A stretch of DNA of 64,000 nucleotides from Eutypella sp. D-1. Lineage: Eukaryota > Ascomycota > Sordariomycetes > Xylariales > Diatrypaceae. This document shows, one piece after another, positions 54,015-64,000 of this stretch (its first letter is position 1; every line of letters begins with the position of its first letter). The translations under genes and the position numbers were made by a program. The notes under the pieces were generated by a model. That model was not told the DNA's origin and did not search any database. It saw only the letters and a list, made by a program, of their open reading frames with translations. The stretch is taken from assembly GCA_023313575.1 (NCBI GenBank), contig JAJTTP010000011.1:496001-560000 (forward strand). Direction: 5' to 3'.

Positions 54015-55751
54015 CTAACTAGGGGTACCCTTGACCCTGACGGGGTGAGCCTCGGTGTTGAAAACGTACTGGTTGTTGTGGTCGGCCGATACCTGCCAGG
54101 CGGCATCTTCGGCCTGGATGAGGTAACTGTACTTGAGAACTTCGGCGAACCAGAAGCTCTCCTGGAAGTCGGTCTTCTCGCCGCCATCGGGGGCGTTAAC
54201 GTCGTCGATGCTGCTGAAGCCGACACCGGCACTCGTGGTCTTGTTGATGGCCAGGAACGCGTCCCACGCCCACTCCTGGTACTTGGTGTCCCCAGTCGCC
54301 CGGTATGCGTAGTAAAAGCTCTCGATCACCTCGGGCCGCAGCACGTAGCTCGACGCCTGGATCCAGAATCCAGCCTCCTCGTAAAACTCGGCCCACTCCG
54401 CTGGCGGCGGCTGGTTATTGGTCGCATTTGGTGCTAGCTTGCTGTCTTGCCACCGGAAGACCTCTGGCCCAATTTTGGTCGCCGTGGCGCGGTAGGTCTC
54501 GTGGCAGCCATTCACCAACTCCAAGCCATAGTCGATATATTCCTGGTTTTCTAGCGTCAGGCCGCCTAGAATGAAGTTTCCGCCGTCGAAGCATGCCACT
54601 GCGATATATGTTAGCCACACCAACGTCAGAACTCACGTTGCATGTGGTACTTACAATGAGTAGAGACCAGGTTAAGAGTCTTGCCCCTGTACGCAGCGAG
54701 GAAGGTGATATCAGGACGAGTAGTAGGGTGAGAGGTTAGATGCTTGATACTCGAGTCGATAGCCGTAATCCAACGTTCCAGGTACACGCCGTATTTCTCA
54801 GTGTTGTACAGATACATCTTGATGAGGTACTCGTAGAAGCTGTCAGTGCCGCCATTCCAGCCGCCGTTTCCGTCAACGAACTTGCCCGTTGTGACGTTTA
54901 GTTCGGTTCCAATCAGGCCCGGGAAGGGCTCGCCCAGTTCAGGATTGAGGGGCTTCAGAAGGTAGTTCTCGGCCTTCTGGACGAGGTTGGTGTACTTAGG
55001 GTCTCCGGTGAGGTCGCTCAGGCGAGTCCACTCCAGGATGAGGGTACCGATGGTGGCGATCCCGTTGGTTTCGTCGTCCGAGTGCTGGGTACCGTTCGGC
55101 GTGATAAAGAGCGTATTACGCGGGATGCCACTCGGGGTATCAAAGGAGAAACTAAGGATATCCGCCAGGTTCTTGGCTTGCTTAAGGATTTCCTCTGCAG
55201 CATCAGCATTCTTGACCATATCTTTCTTAGGACCGGTCAAGAGGTCGTAACCTGTGATTTCATTTCATATCAGCACTCGCATCCCAAATGGGATTGCTGT
55301 TGGCTTGTTGGCCACCTACCAGACAGAAGACCTCCTAAGTATCGGATGGTCGTCTCGAAGAGGGAAACGGATTCTTGGCCGGGCGCCGTCCGGGCAAAGT
55401 TGATGGTCGGGATGTACTCCACGATCTGGTTGACGACCTTCTCATTCTTCATGATGAGGGCCGTCGACAGGGCATCGATGGCGCTCGCGCCCCAGCCATT
55501 TCTACCCTCTGCTGTCAACGTACATTCGCCCATGGCTCTAAGTGCGCATCTACTTACCGGTCGTTCTCGTAGCTCTTCGAGATCGGCCGGAGCGTGTCGT
55601 TCGGAAATGCGTATTCGTAGTATCCGTCCCATGCCCGCTGGAAAGCCTCCTCTACGGCGGCTGTCCTGTCAGGGTGGGCGACATAGTAAGGCCTGGCAAC
55701 TGCTTGGGAGATGCAGCCAGCGGCCGCCAATGCGATGACTGAAGACCTCAT
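54015..55751 (-). CDS. GH47 class I alpha-1,2-mannosidase, secreted
   Basis: Four exons (55751-55558, 55501-55320, 55251-54655, 54598-54015) with introns of 56, 68 and 56 nt give 518 residues in frame. The enzyme trims alpha-1,2-linked mannose from N-glycans and needs calcium. The signal peptide [19 protein letters not shown] suggests a secreted form rather than an ER type II membrane form. Family blocks in order are [17 protein letters not shown], then [18 protein letters not shown] rebuilt by splicing, then [20 protein letters not shown] across intron 2, then [16 protein letters not shown], then [14 protein letters not shown] across intron 3, then [20 protein letters not shown], and [10 protein letters not shown] with the calcium-binding Thr. 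All expected acidic residues in these blocks are present. I start at the internal Met because it begins the signal peptide; a Met ten codons upstream is less likely. Confidence 0.93.
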
Positions 55752-58729
55752 GATTAGGAGGCGGATATACCCGTGGTCCAAGGTCGCCGTTAAGATGTCT
55801 TAGGTTAAAGGCTATCCTACCTAATGAATGTACTGGCTAGACGTGACTACCGGGAGGGGATGAAAGCCGATGTGTCTGAAACGAAGGACAAATCCCCAAC
55901 GGGGCGAACAGGGCGCCTTATTATACATGCGGCCTAGATGAACCGCCCTCCATATAGCCGTGCTCGACCCCCCGTGATATGCAGGGAAGATACAGGAGAG
56001 ATCACAAGTAAAATGCTACATAGATAGGGTTGCAATCTACGCGTCTGCAGGTCTTTCTGAAATACCACGCCTTACAAGGCAGCTGCAGCGGGTCAGGGTC
56101 TGGGCTGCCATCTGTGGACGCGAGAGATGCACGCGATATTACCTACCGCACCTGCTATAGATACATGGCATAAGTTATAACCAGCACAGGTCGTCGAGTA
56201 GCACCTGGCCCGGGGTTCGCGGTTAAGCTTTGCAGGGTTGTTTCCAACTTCCCATATCCGGCAGTCCGGGCACAGCAACCTTGTCGGCTGGCGAAACGTG
56301 AAGTAGTTAAATACCTAAGTAGTTAGGACCGCCGATCAGTAAGGGACCTACCTACTATATAGGTATACTAGCTTGAAAAAGGCATGCTCATTAAAGTAGA
56401 CAGGCAAAACAGGGCAGCAGACACGGGATAGAGAATGCACTTTGATCCACACAAAAAAGGAGAGGGAAAAAAGTAAAACCAAAACAAAAAGAAAGTAACG
56501 AAAACTGGTGCGACCATTATCCCCGTATATGCCATGGAAAAGTGACACTACATAGAGGGGACATGTGGTAACATACAGTGTCCTATGCAACTAGTCGGTG
56601 TGCGATAGGAGCATCTGAAGGCCACCTTATGATACAGAAACCCATGTATGAAGTACGACGTAACTAGAAAGTGCCTGTCTATATGCTTGTCGCGCCGAGG
56701 CCATGCGCGATAACGTGATCTCCGGTGCAGACCTACCTACATACGTATTTGGAAATCAGTAGATCTAGCCGACAAAAAAGGATAAGGCCCAGGAGCGAAT
56801 TCGCCATAGCGCGCCCGTGCATAGCATCCCTGCCTGGCATGTGAACTCCGGATAGGAAGTGATGCTCCAATATACCTATCTCCTGGGTCATTCCTCTTTA
56901 GATGGGCTCGACACTCGTCAACTCGTGCACCGCGTCTGCGCGTGAGTTGTTGACGTGCCTAGGTCGCAGGGGGTATTCAGGGGCGAGGACCTTCCCGGAA
57001 CGGACTCGGGCATGCAGATCACCTTCCGGTGGAACACGGCGCACGCATTATATATGGTCGGCATGCTGGTCGGGTGGGGGAGAGGCAAAGAGGAGAGACA
57101 AAGAAGAGGCGGGGAAAGAAGAGAAAAGCTTGGTCTTTGGAACATGCCTAGTCGTCTCTGTCCACAGAAGGAATGTGAGATTGCGAGGTCTTCCTACCAA
57201 GACTCATGACCTACATAGCAAGCATAGTAGGCACGGGAGTAGGCCCGATGAGATGCCCAGGTGAGTTCTATAGGGTGTGATCAGGGGCTTTTAGGGCCTA
57301 GTCTGAGCGGAGAATAAAAAGAAACAGGAATCAATCCATGGATATTAAGATCAGAGAAAGTTCAGGGCGCCAAGGTTTCCCTAAGGGCATTGTAGATGGC
57401 GCTATTGGATTACCTAAAACTGACCCTACAAGTAATCTCGAGGCGACTGCGGGGAACCTTGTAGATTGGGGGAGAGGGTGCGGCGATAACCGCTAACATC
57501 GGAGAAAAGTCATATGCCAATACCGATTTCATTCTGCAGGGGTACTGTAGCGGGGAAGCCGTTGAGTAGTATAAAACTCGGGTATATGTTAGCTATAGGT
57601 TAGCACGTATGTATAATCGGTAGAAGCCGTTATTAGGGGACGGGACGCTACTTGTGGCTCAAAGTTTCGAATTTATTGATGAACCATCTCTAAATCAGTC
57701 TGAGCCTTCCACGGTTATATTTGTTGGTTGGCGTAAGGAATAGCAACTAAGTACTTAGGTATCTTAAGCAAAATATGTATCGAACCTCAAATATCACGAG
57801 AAAAACGGTGTAGTCGCAAATCATATATGTACCTATGCATATATCCTGTTGCGACACTGTTGTGATACCTTGCACAACATCATCCAGGGTTTGGTTGGGC
57901 TGTGCTTAACTATTTATCAGGTCTCCAGGACCAGGGCCAATCATACAGAATAGCAGCAAGTCTTAGTACATATTAAGAGGTTGACAGGACGGGAAAGATG
58001 CCGGTTAGCCAGTTCTTTGCCGAGATGAAAAGGAACCTTTGTAAGCCACCGGTTTTCATCCACAGAAGTAAGTAGCATCCGGAACGTTCTGATACCTCGA
58101 TGCCCCGCATGGTGCCGAAGGGAATCCTATTGCCAATTCGATTCATCGTCCTTATAGAACCGCTGGCCCATGTGCTCGCCAAGCTTGACTTGAGATCGGC
58201 TGCGTCGGGTCCTCTGTCCTGACCCGAGTCGAGAATGCCAAGGTGTGAATTAACAAGATTTGAACCTCCGTAGAGACTAGGTGGGCACCTGCGGAGAAAA
58301 CGTTACAACCTATAAATTACGAAATCATCCCGCCGCGGGGAATGCCATTCTTATGTACACCTCGGTGAATGAAGTTTGTGCGAAGTATTCCTATTTCATC
58401 CCGGGTCGGTGCATGAGGCTCTTTCCTTACCCTGTCGCCCGAAGACAGCCAAATCTTAGCTTGCAGCGTTGATCATCTCGCTAGAGGCACCTGTGGGTGC
58501 GTGGGCGCTACCTTTCCCCTGATGATCACGGCAGTTCAGCCTAACCCAGCTAAAACGTACAGTAGTTAGTTAGATATATATATCCGGGAATCCCGGCGTG
58601 AGCTCACATAGATATTGGCATTCAACAGTCGAGGTGCAGTAGGTGCAGTACGCATGTAGGGATGATCCCGTTAGTACCTATATCATTATTACTTCTATAT
58701 ACTAAGTCGCGAGTTTTATTATCTTCTCC
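55752..58729. other. Intergenic region, about 3 kb
   Basis: No well-supported gene. TAGGTA-type motifs occur near 56310-56363 and 57750. A minus-strand open stretch from about 58276 to 57973 has coding-like composition (NSHLGILDSGQDRGPDAADL, then KSSLASTWASGSIRTMNRIG) and a possible acceptor CGCAG just upstream. No partner exon or domain could be found, so it may be a gene relic. Confidence 0.4.
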
Positions 58730-60007
58730 TTACCCCTGGTCACGTAGTCTCGCTAGGGCCGCCGCGATGCCTTCGCTTAGTTGGTCGTCTTTGCCAGTAG
58801 CGGGCGCGCTAGATGACGATGACCCCCCCTCCGCTTGAGAATGAGCTTGTGCGGCCGTCTTTTTCGATTCCTCGATAGCAGCAGCTATCATCGCCTCCTC
58901 CTCGTCTTCGTTGCCCGGGGCAGTGATTTGGGATAATACAGTGTCCGACCTGGTCTGGGCTGCTTTCTTCGCCGGTTCCTTGCCCCGTGGCTGCTTTTGC
59001 GGACTCGCGGCGTTCTTCGCAGCGCTGCTCGCTGCGAGTGCGGGCATATCCCTGAGCGGTGCGCGACTGAGCGGGATGGCTTGATCAGTAGCCGTACTGC
59101 CGCTACTGCTGTTGTCGCCGCCGGTCTCGATGGAGATGAGGCGGCGTTTGGCCGGGCCCTGGACCCTGAAAGGCTCTTCCACGACGCTGCACCACCTCTT
59201 CACCTTCTTCTCGCCCCACCCGTTGATAACGGAGACCTGCTCCGGGTCGGCGTTGATGGCACCCTTGAGACTGTTGAACGCACTGACGAGTGAGATGGCG
59301 TCCGCCTTGTTGATGCCCCGCGGCACAGTGACGAACTCGACTAGCTTCTCTGCGTAGCTCGTCGCCTGCTGTCCCTTGATGGCATTGAAGTTGGCGTGCT
59401 CGTAGGACTTGTAGAGTTCAAGGTAGCGGGCGGCCTCTGCGGCTGACCAACATAGGATAACCGTCACATTGTTTACCAACGATGTCTTGGATAGCTCGCG
59501 TAAGGAGTCTTCGTGATTGGTGATATCGACCATGGTCAGGAGAATCCGCAAGTTGTACTTCCCCTGCAGGTTCCGTATGCGCGTGTAGATGTACTCCGGG
59601 TGCAGCCGGTGGTATTTCAGGCTGAGGAAGAGCGCACACGTGGTTAGTCCCAGCCCGTAATCCGCCGGGATGTCGCTGTATTCCCACGGCAGCGAGCGCA
59701 GCGCCGTCAGTACCGGATTCCCCCTCTGGCGCGGCGACACCAATATGGCGGACCCAGAAGATCGCTGTGGGAGTGCCTGTGGTGTGGGTTGCACGACTTT
59801 GGGCCCCGAAGCCGACCCCGACGCGCTGGTTGCCGGCGGTGCCTTATCTAGCCGCTGAGGCGTTGGCTGCTGTATCCTCTGTGGGGTGGGTTGCTGCACG
59901 CGAGGCTTTGACGGAAGAGCCCGAGCTTGGCTCGATACATCCGCAGAAGCCGAAGAGGCGAGGGCGGATAGGAACTCTGGATCAGCGCCGAAGTCATCAT
60001 CATCCAT
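58730..60007 (-). CDS. ERCC1/Rad10 nucleotide-excision-repair subunit
   Basis: A single-exon protein of 425 residues, the orthologue of Rad10, Swi10 and ERCC1. With XPF/Rad1 it makes the 5' incision in nucleotide excision repair and acts in single-strand annealing. After a Gln/Pro-rich N-terminal tail comes the nuclease-like domain that lacks catalytic residues, as expected for this subunit: NPVLTALRSLPWEYSDIPAD, then YGLGLTTCALFLSLKYHRLH, then NVTVILCWSAAEAARYLELYK. Tandem helix-hairpin-helix motifs follow (VTVPRGINKADAISLVSAFN, then SVINGWGEKKVKRWCSV). The roughly 150-residue C-terminal extension is Ala/Ser/Lys-rich and contains a segment like a ubiquitin-interacting motif (EEEAMIAAAIEESKK). 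The XPF partner is not in the window. Confidence 0.94.
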   Translation of the reverse strand: MDDDDFGADPEFLSALASSASADVSSQARALPSKPRVQQPTPQRIQQPTPQRLDKAPPATSASGSASGPKVVQPTPQALPQRSSGSAILVSPRQRGNPVLTALRSLPWEYSDIPADYGLGLTTCALFLSLKYHRLHPEYIYTRIRNLQGKYNLRILLTMVDITNHEDSLRELSKTSLVNNVTVILCWSAAEAARYLELYKSYEHANFNAIKGQQATSYAEKLVEFVTVPRGINKADAISLVSAFNSLKGAINADPEQVSVINGWGEKKVKRWCSVVEEPFRVQGPAKRRLISIETGGDNSSSGSTATDQAIPLSRAPLRDMPALAASSAAKNAASPQKQPRGKEPAKKAAQTRSDTVLSQITAPGNEDEEEAMIAAAIEESKKTAAQAHSQAEGGSSSSSAPATGKDDQLSEGIAAALARLRDQG

Positions 60008-60739
60008 ATTGGCGATGTCAGAAAGTTTTGTTCTATCTGTTATTTATCTTGTGTGTATGGACTTAAGAGTAGGTGTATTGATTGAAGATGCTGTAAGAAC
60101 GCAGCCGGGGCGATGATGGCTAGGTGCAGCTCTATGAAAGCAAGCTAGACCATTCCTGGTCTAGTGGCGGAAGCTTGCTGGAGACTGGGGAAACCTCAGT
60201 TTAGGGCCTGAAAGAACAGCCCTGGAGCCATGAGATTCTAGTCTGGAATCTATTGTATAAACCATTTCTTTAAACTCAGTCAACGACATGCCTGATGCTG
60301 TAATTGTAAATCACTTGTTTAACTACATTACACTACAAAACGAGACTTATTTAAAGTATTTGAAGTGTAGGTACCGTATCCTTAAATAAAACCGTATTCG
60401 ATTTTAGCTCAAACCGTGACCATTTCCTTTATACGGTTTCTTGGCCACAAATATTGATCTGGATATGGCGCGGAGCGCCATAGTCGGCCAGCTGTGTGAC
60501 TTCGCACTGATTATCTGTTATCTTAGCTACCTAAGTAGCAAGTCTCCGGCCTCAAACTTCCTCCAACGCCGCCGCCGCGACTACTTATCAGCAAATAATG
60601 TTTTCGTTGCTTCACGCGTTATTATTCTGTCCCCTTCGGTTGCTTTTGTTGTTGTTATGCCTCCCGACATAATCACATATAGACGTACTATTCTACATTC
60701 TATACCAATTCAATATAATCACCTTGACCCAAGCCACGT
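60008..60739. other. Intergenic region upstream of ERCC1
   Basis: Promoter of the ERCC1 gene and 3' flank of the next minus-strand gene. The plus frame 60441-60743 is a chance frame. Confidence 0.4.
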
Positions 60740-61593
60740 TTAGGTCAAATCTTGATTCTCGATCCCGTCTTTCTTGAGAAGTGGGTTTGAATACTCGTTT
60801 CTGTCGTCCAATGTCGTTGTATCTGACTGCGTTTCAACATTATTCGGGATAGTCTCACCACCCATCTCCACGTCTGTCATGGCGTGAGCTATCCCCCAGT
60901 TTTCCTTGTATCTCGCATAATAGTGGTATATATCGAGTGCCAGTGCAGTTAACGTTGCGATACTATTTCATTATATAACAAAATTAGTTAAAACAGCACA
61001 CTAGAAGGAATGCGTAGTCACTTCACTAGCCGACATGAAGTGCTAATCGCAAAGGGGGCTGGGCAACGATATTTACCAACAGAGGACTGCCACGGTGCAT
61101 ACCAGGGCCGTCGTCCGAGCAGTCAGGCTAATTACGATGATGTCCGCAACCAAGCAGGCACCGCGTCCGATCACGCACACGTATAACTCTAAAACGATAG
61201 ATCGTTGTTGCTTCTCAAACTCCTGCGGAGTCCTGTATTCTGGCTTCCGTACCGCGGCGCAGAAGCAAACCCACTGAGAGCAAAAGCCGATGGAGCCCTA
61301 TAAATACAGAGATAAAAGTCAGTACGCTATTTAGTACCATTTCACAGCCATTCACCAAATATAAAGTCTTGATTGCAGAGGCTGGTGTTAATAGAAGTAG
61401 GACATACTACAACGATGCCTGACGCAGGCCATACGTCTCCAAAGGGATCACTGAACATCACTGATAAGCTCGATACAAGTAATAAAATATGGCTCAGAGG
61501 TACCAGGACGAGTGCCGACGCTCTGGAAAACATCATGCTCGCCATGTCGTGACGCAACGAGCTGATTGCTGATTTGGTATTATGGTGATGCAT
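60740..61593 (-). CDS. Small membrane protein, three exons, MARVEL-like layout
   Basis: Exons 61593-61408, 61297-61077 and 60962-60740 join in frame to give 209 residues. Exon 1 ends at a strong GTATGT donor. Introns are 110 and 114 nt, the second with acceptor AATAG. Hydrophobic segments are SALVLVPLSHILLLVSSLSV, then IGFCSQWVCFCAAV, then LYVCVIGRGACLVADIIVIS, and TALVCTVAVLCCIATLTALA, the last rebuilt across intron 2. A polar tail follows (YHYYARYKENWGIAHAMTDV, then acidic and Thr-rich). Four helices with a short charged tail is the layout of fungal MARVEL-type proteins, but I see no diagnostic motif. Exon 2 reads KPEYRTPQEFEKQQRSIVLE, clearly coding. The intron 1 boundary is the least certain: GTGAAT at 61355 is an alternative donor but breaks the frame. 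Confidence 0.68.
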
Positions 61594-63132
61594 TTTTTTC
61601 CTTGTTCGGATATCTGTAATGAGGTGAGTTCTGTCGCGTCGACGATTTGGTTGTTAAAAACCAAGAGATTTCGTAGAAGGAGCGAGGCATAGGTAATTAT
61701 TTATCTGGTTATCATATCGGCTTCATCGGTGGCCTGCTACCTGTAATTATAGCACTACAGCTGTGCCAAGACCCTCTTCGTCTCGGTGAAGCAGCTTACT
61801 ACACTGCGTTCCTTCGACCCTTTATACGAAGTATGACGGCTAGTTCTACACCGAGGGTGCAGTCATACGACCTCTTATAAGTTTCAAAAGGCGCTTACAG
61901 TGCCCTGTACCACCTAAGCCATAAGATCCCTTCCGTCTGACCTGACAGTTAAACGCCACAAGGAAGTCGGGCCATTGTCTCAAGTCGAATTTCCTCTAAG
62001 CCATCTCATCTCTAATATATCCCCACTCCCTTGCTGACCACGATTAAAGTATTCGGGCTTTGTCTAAAGGAGGGTGGGATAGCTATGGATATGAGATCAT
62101 CATAAAGTGTTTCGCTCCTACATGCTTACTACATAAGACTATTTAGACCATGCTGCACGGCGAATCCTATTTGACGATAGATCGGGAGTGAATTAGCGAG
62201 CTCATGGCTAGGTACACTAGTATCAAGCAATGCGCAGATTCCATGGCAGATCGGCATATATTGCGGTTGATTACACCTACTCTGATAGCCGTCCGCCGTT
62301 TTTTGGCCTGTCTTGCTTTGCTAGTCACCAAGTTGCAAATAGCAGCAACAGACCGCCCTACTACATAGTATAATTAATTCATGAAGGGCCACATCTGCTT
62401 TAATTAAACTCCCTATTGACCGATCTTCTTAACTCGACAGTAACGAGTCAATACCTAGAGAGTAGTTATGGGGGATGAACACAAAGACTCGGCCGTTTCG
62501 GATCAAAATTTCACTTCAGATTTCTGGATAGCAAGGCTGCTGAGGCGTCAGTGACAACGTTGTCCCGTGGCTTATCTTAGTCTTTGCTGACGCTTCTGAT
62601 GTACGGAGACCGAGAATAGTTGTCGGTTATAGACCCCATAAAAACTCCTGCTGCCTGCCCATTTACCCATACTTGAATTAAGTGAGACGTTATGTACGTT
62701 ATAGAGATAAAAACAATACTGTTTTCTCTATCTTATGTAGTTCCGAGTCCCATGAGCTGCTCTGGATTATAGGCAGCATATTATGTAAGCAGATACCGGG
62801 CGCAAAGCCACCTCGCTCAGCCTCACATATCGATTTGCTGCACATGACACTAGTTAACTTTACGAAGTATGCACTTAATGAAACTGAAACAGTGCAGGGC
62901 CGCACTGATAATGATTGGTCCACTGCTACTTCATAGAATGTCAACACCTGTTCTTAGAAAATACAACAACCACAATCACGGTGTAATTGCTCCAACAGCT
63001 GGCTGTTGAGTTTTTTTATGGTTGGTACACTGCATTTTTTCTTTCTTTTCGATGAAAACTTTTGGTAGTAACGCACTGTATTCTGCTTCGTTTTCGTATT
63101 GCGCCTTCTCATTTTGTGCCACCTAATCAACC
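61594..63132. other. Bidirectional promoter region
   Basis: The small membrane protein gene (minus) and the aminopropyltransferase-like gene (plus) diverge from here. A+T-rich in the middle, with no supported gene. The plus frame 62682-62936 has no domain. Confidence 0.4.
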
Positions 63133-64000
63133 ATGCCACCCAAGGCGCGGACGCCCAAGCCGGCAGGAGACCCTTTGTCCAAGGAGGCAGCAGAGGAAGA
63201 ACTGCGGCGCCTCGCTGAGCAGGCAAAGAATGACAGCCCCTCGCAGCACCTAGTACAGCAAGCTGGTGTATATATCCGGGCGCTGGCATTGCTCTCGTTC
63301 ATAGCTGTATACGCCAATGCCTCATTGCTGGCGTTGTCGCCCGTCTACGGCCAAATTCCAGCCGCGGCGTATCATGGGGCTATAGTATCTGCCTCGCTAT
63401 TTATGGGATGGAGCTCCAATCTGATGCTGCGCCGCGCCCTCCCGCGCTCCTGGGGCGGTGCCGCTCCTTTGTTACCTCTCGCCGCCGCCTACATTCCTGC
63501 GGCCCAGCATCACTTGTTCCGCCTGAGCGAGCTGCTGGGCGCCACTTATGGGCCTGCCATCACAGAGGCCCTGACTCTCGCACCGCTTCTGGTCCTTGGC
63601 ACTGCGAGTGCTGCTGACGTTCTTGAGGGTGCGAGTGCAGGCGGCGGCCGCCTTCCCGGGTTCATTGCCGATGCGGGCCCCGGCCTGGGTGCGTACGCCG
63701 CGTTCCGGCTTGCTGAGCTCGAGAGCATCAAGCATATCGTCGCGTGGACTGGACACTCGGTAGCGCAGACGCGGATAGGCCTGGAGGCGGCATTGGCAGT
63801 TGTCAGCGCCGCACTCGCACCTTCGCGCCTGCTTCCTTGGGTCATACCCGCCGCGCTACACGCCGGCTTCCTGAACACGCACCTTCCAACGCCGTACGCC
63901 ACGGCTTCGCTTAATGCCACGCTTGCCATAGAGGGCTGGTCCCTGGTGGACCGACAGGAGTCGCTCACTGGCTATATTTCTGTCTTGGATGATCACGGGA
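63133..64000 (+). CDS. Membrane protein with polyamine-aminopropyltransferase-like family layout (3' end outside window)
   Basis: The frame is open from the ATG at 63133 to the window end, 289 codons, so it is the N-terminal part of a longer gene. A charged lead (MPPKARTPKPAGDPLSKEAA) is followed by about seven hydrophobic segments, starting YIRALALLSFIAVYANASLL and later LLPWVIPAALHAGFLNTHLP. The last visible residues, RQESLTGYISVLDDHG, match how a fungal family with an N-terminal membrane region enters its spermidine/spermine-synthase-like Rossmann domain (SLTGYISVLDN). I infer that domain from recall of the family; it lies beyond the edge. Members have SAM-binding folds but no proven substrate that I know. 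High third-position G+C and lack of stops support the frame. Confidence 0.75.
   Translation, partial: MPPKARTPKPAGDPLSKEAAEEELRRLAEQAKNDSPSQHLVQQAGVYIRALALLSFIAVYANASLLALSPVYGQIPAAAYHGAIVSASLFMGWSSNLMLRRALPRSWGGAAPLLPLAAAYIPAAQHHLFRLSELLGATYGPAITEALTLAPLLVLGTASAADVLEGASAGGGRLPGFIADAGPGLGAYAAFRLAELESIKHIVAWTGHSVAQTRIGLEAALAVVSAALAPSRLLPWVIPAALHAGFLNTHLPTPYATASLNATLAIEGWSLVDRQESLTGYISVLDDHG

Noticed and set aside
1..64000. tRNA, rRNA or CRISPR features
   Set aside because: I scanned for T-loop-type GGTTCGAAT boxes, rRNA-like blocks and regularly spaced repeats and saw none; a covariance-model scan was not possible.

Overview
The window looks like nuclear DNA of a filamentous ascomycete, most likely a Sordariomycete or close relative. 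Genes carry short introns (about 50-120 nt) with GTRNGT donors, CTRAC-like branch points and YAG acceptors. The gene set is typically fungal: AA9 polysaccharide monooxygenase, CE16 esterase, GH105 and GH47 hydrolases, a type III polyketide synthase, a HET-domain gene, a STAND ATPase with a probable Goodbye domain, and small cysteine-rich secreted proteins. Intergenic DNA is long, A+T-rich in places and scattered with TAGGTA-type motifs. I reconstructed splice structures by eye; most joined models keep frame across every junction and rebuild family motifs, but none is confirmed by transcript data.

Layout. 1-6.1 kb: tail of a membrane-anchored protein, an AA9 LPMO, an RNase H-like protein with a changed catalytic residue, and a CE16 acetylesterase with a 23-nt micro-exon. 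8.2-9.9 kb: an RS-rich DUF8035-like protein. 13.1-20.4 kb: housekeeping genes (PAM16/TIM16, a YIP1-family Golgi protein), a psq/CENP-B-type DNA-binding protein, and an ACS-family MFS transporter. 20.4-24 kb: gene-poor A+T-rich DNA. 24-27 kb: a small secreted protein and a secreted TAP-like serine peptidase. 27.3-36.8 kb: a probable self/non-self recognition block, with a frameshifted HET gene beside an intact 1,631-residue STAND protein that ends in a zinc finger. 37-42.2 kb: a membrane-anchored glycosylasparaginase, a truncated DUF6594-like gene and a type III PKS. 43.8-45.8 kb: a small membrane protein and an unknown protein with four internal repeats. 47.4-51.5 kb: a GH105 hydrolase, a knottin-like secreted peptide gene with a probable GC-AG intron, and a five-exon secreted protein of unknown function. 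52.5-55.8 kb: PNG1 and a secreted GH47 mannosidase, tail to tail. 58.7-64 kb: ERCC1/Rad10, a spliced membrane protein, and the start of a membrane aminopropyltransferase-like protein.

How they fit together. Two themes stand out. One is secretion and plant-polymer or glycan turnover: LPMO, CE16, GH105, GH47, PNG1, glycosylasparaginase and the TAP-like peptidase. The other is recognition and interaction: HET, STAND and small secreted cysteine-rich proteins. I see no CRISPR array, rRNA, tRNA, intact transposase or complete biosynthetic cluster. The most novel-looking items are the STAND/zinc-finger protein, the four-repeat protein, the RNase H-like protein with a lost catalytic Glu, and the knottin gene whose intron can be retained in frame.
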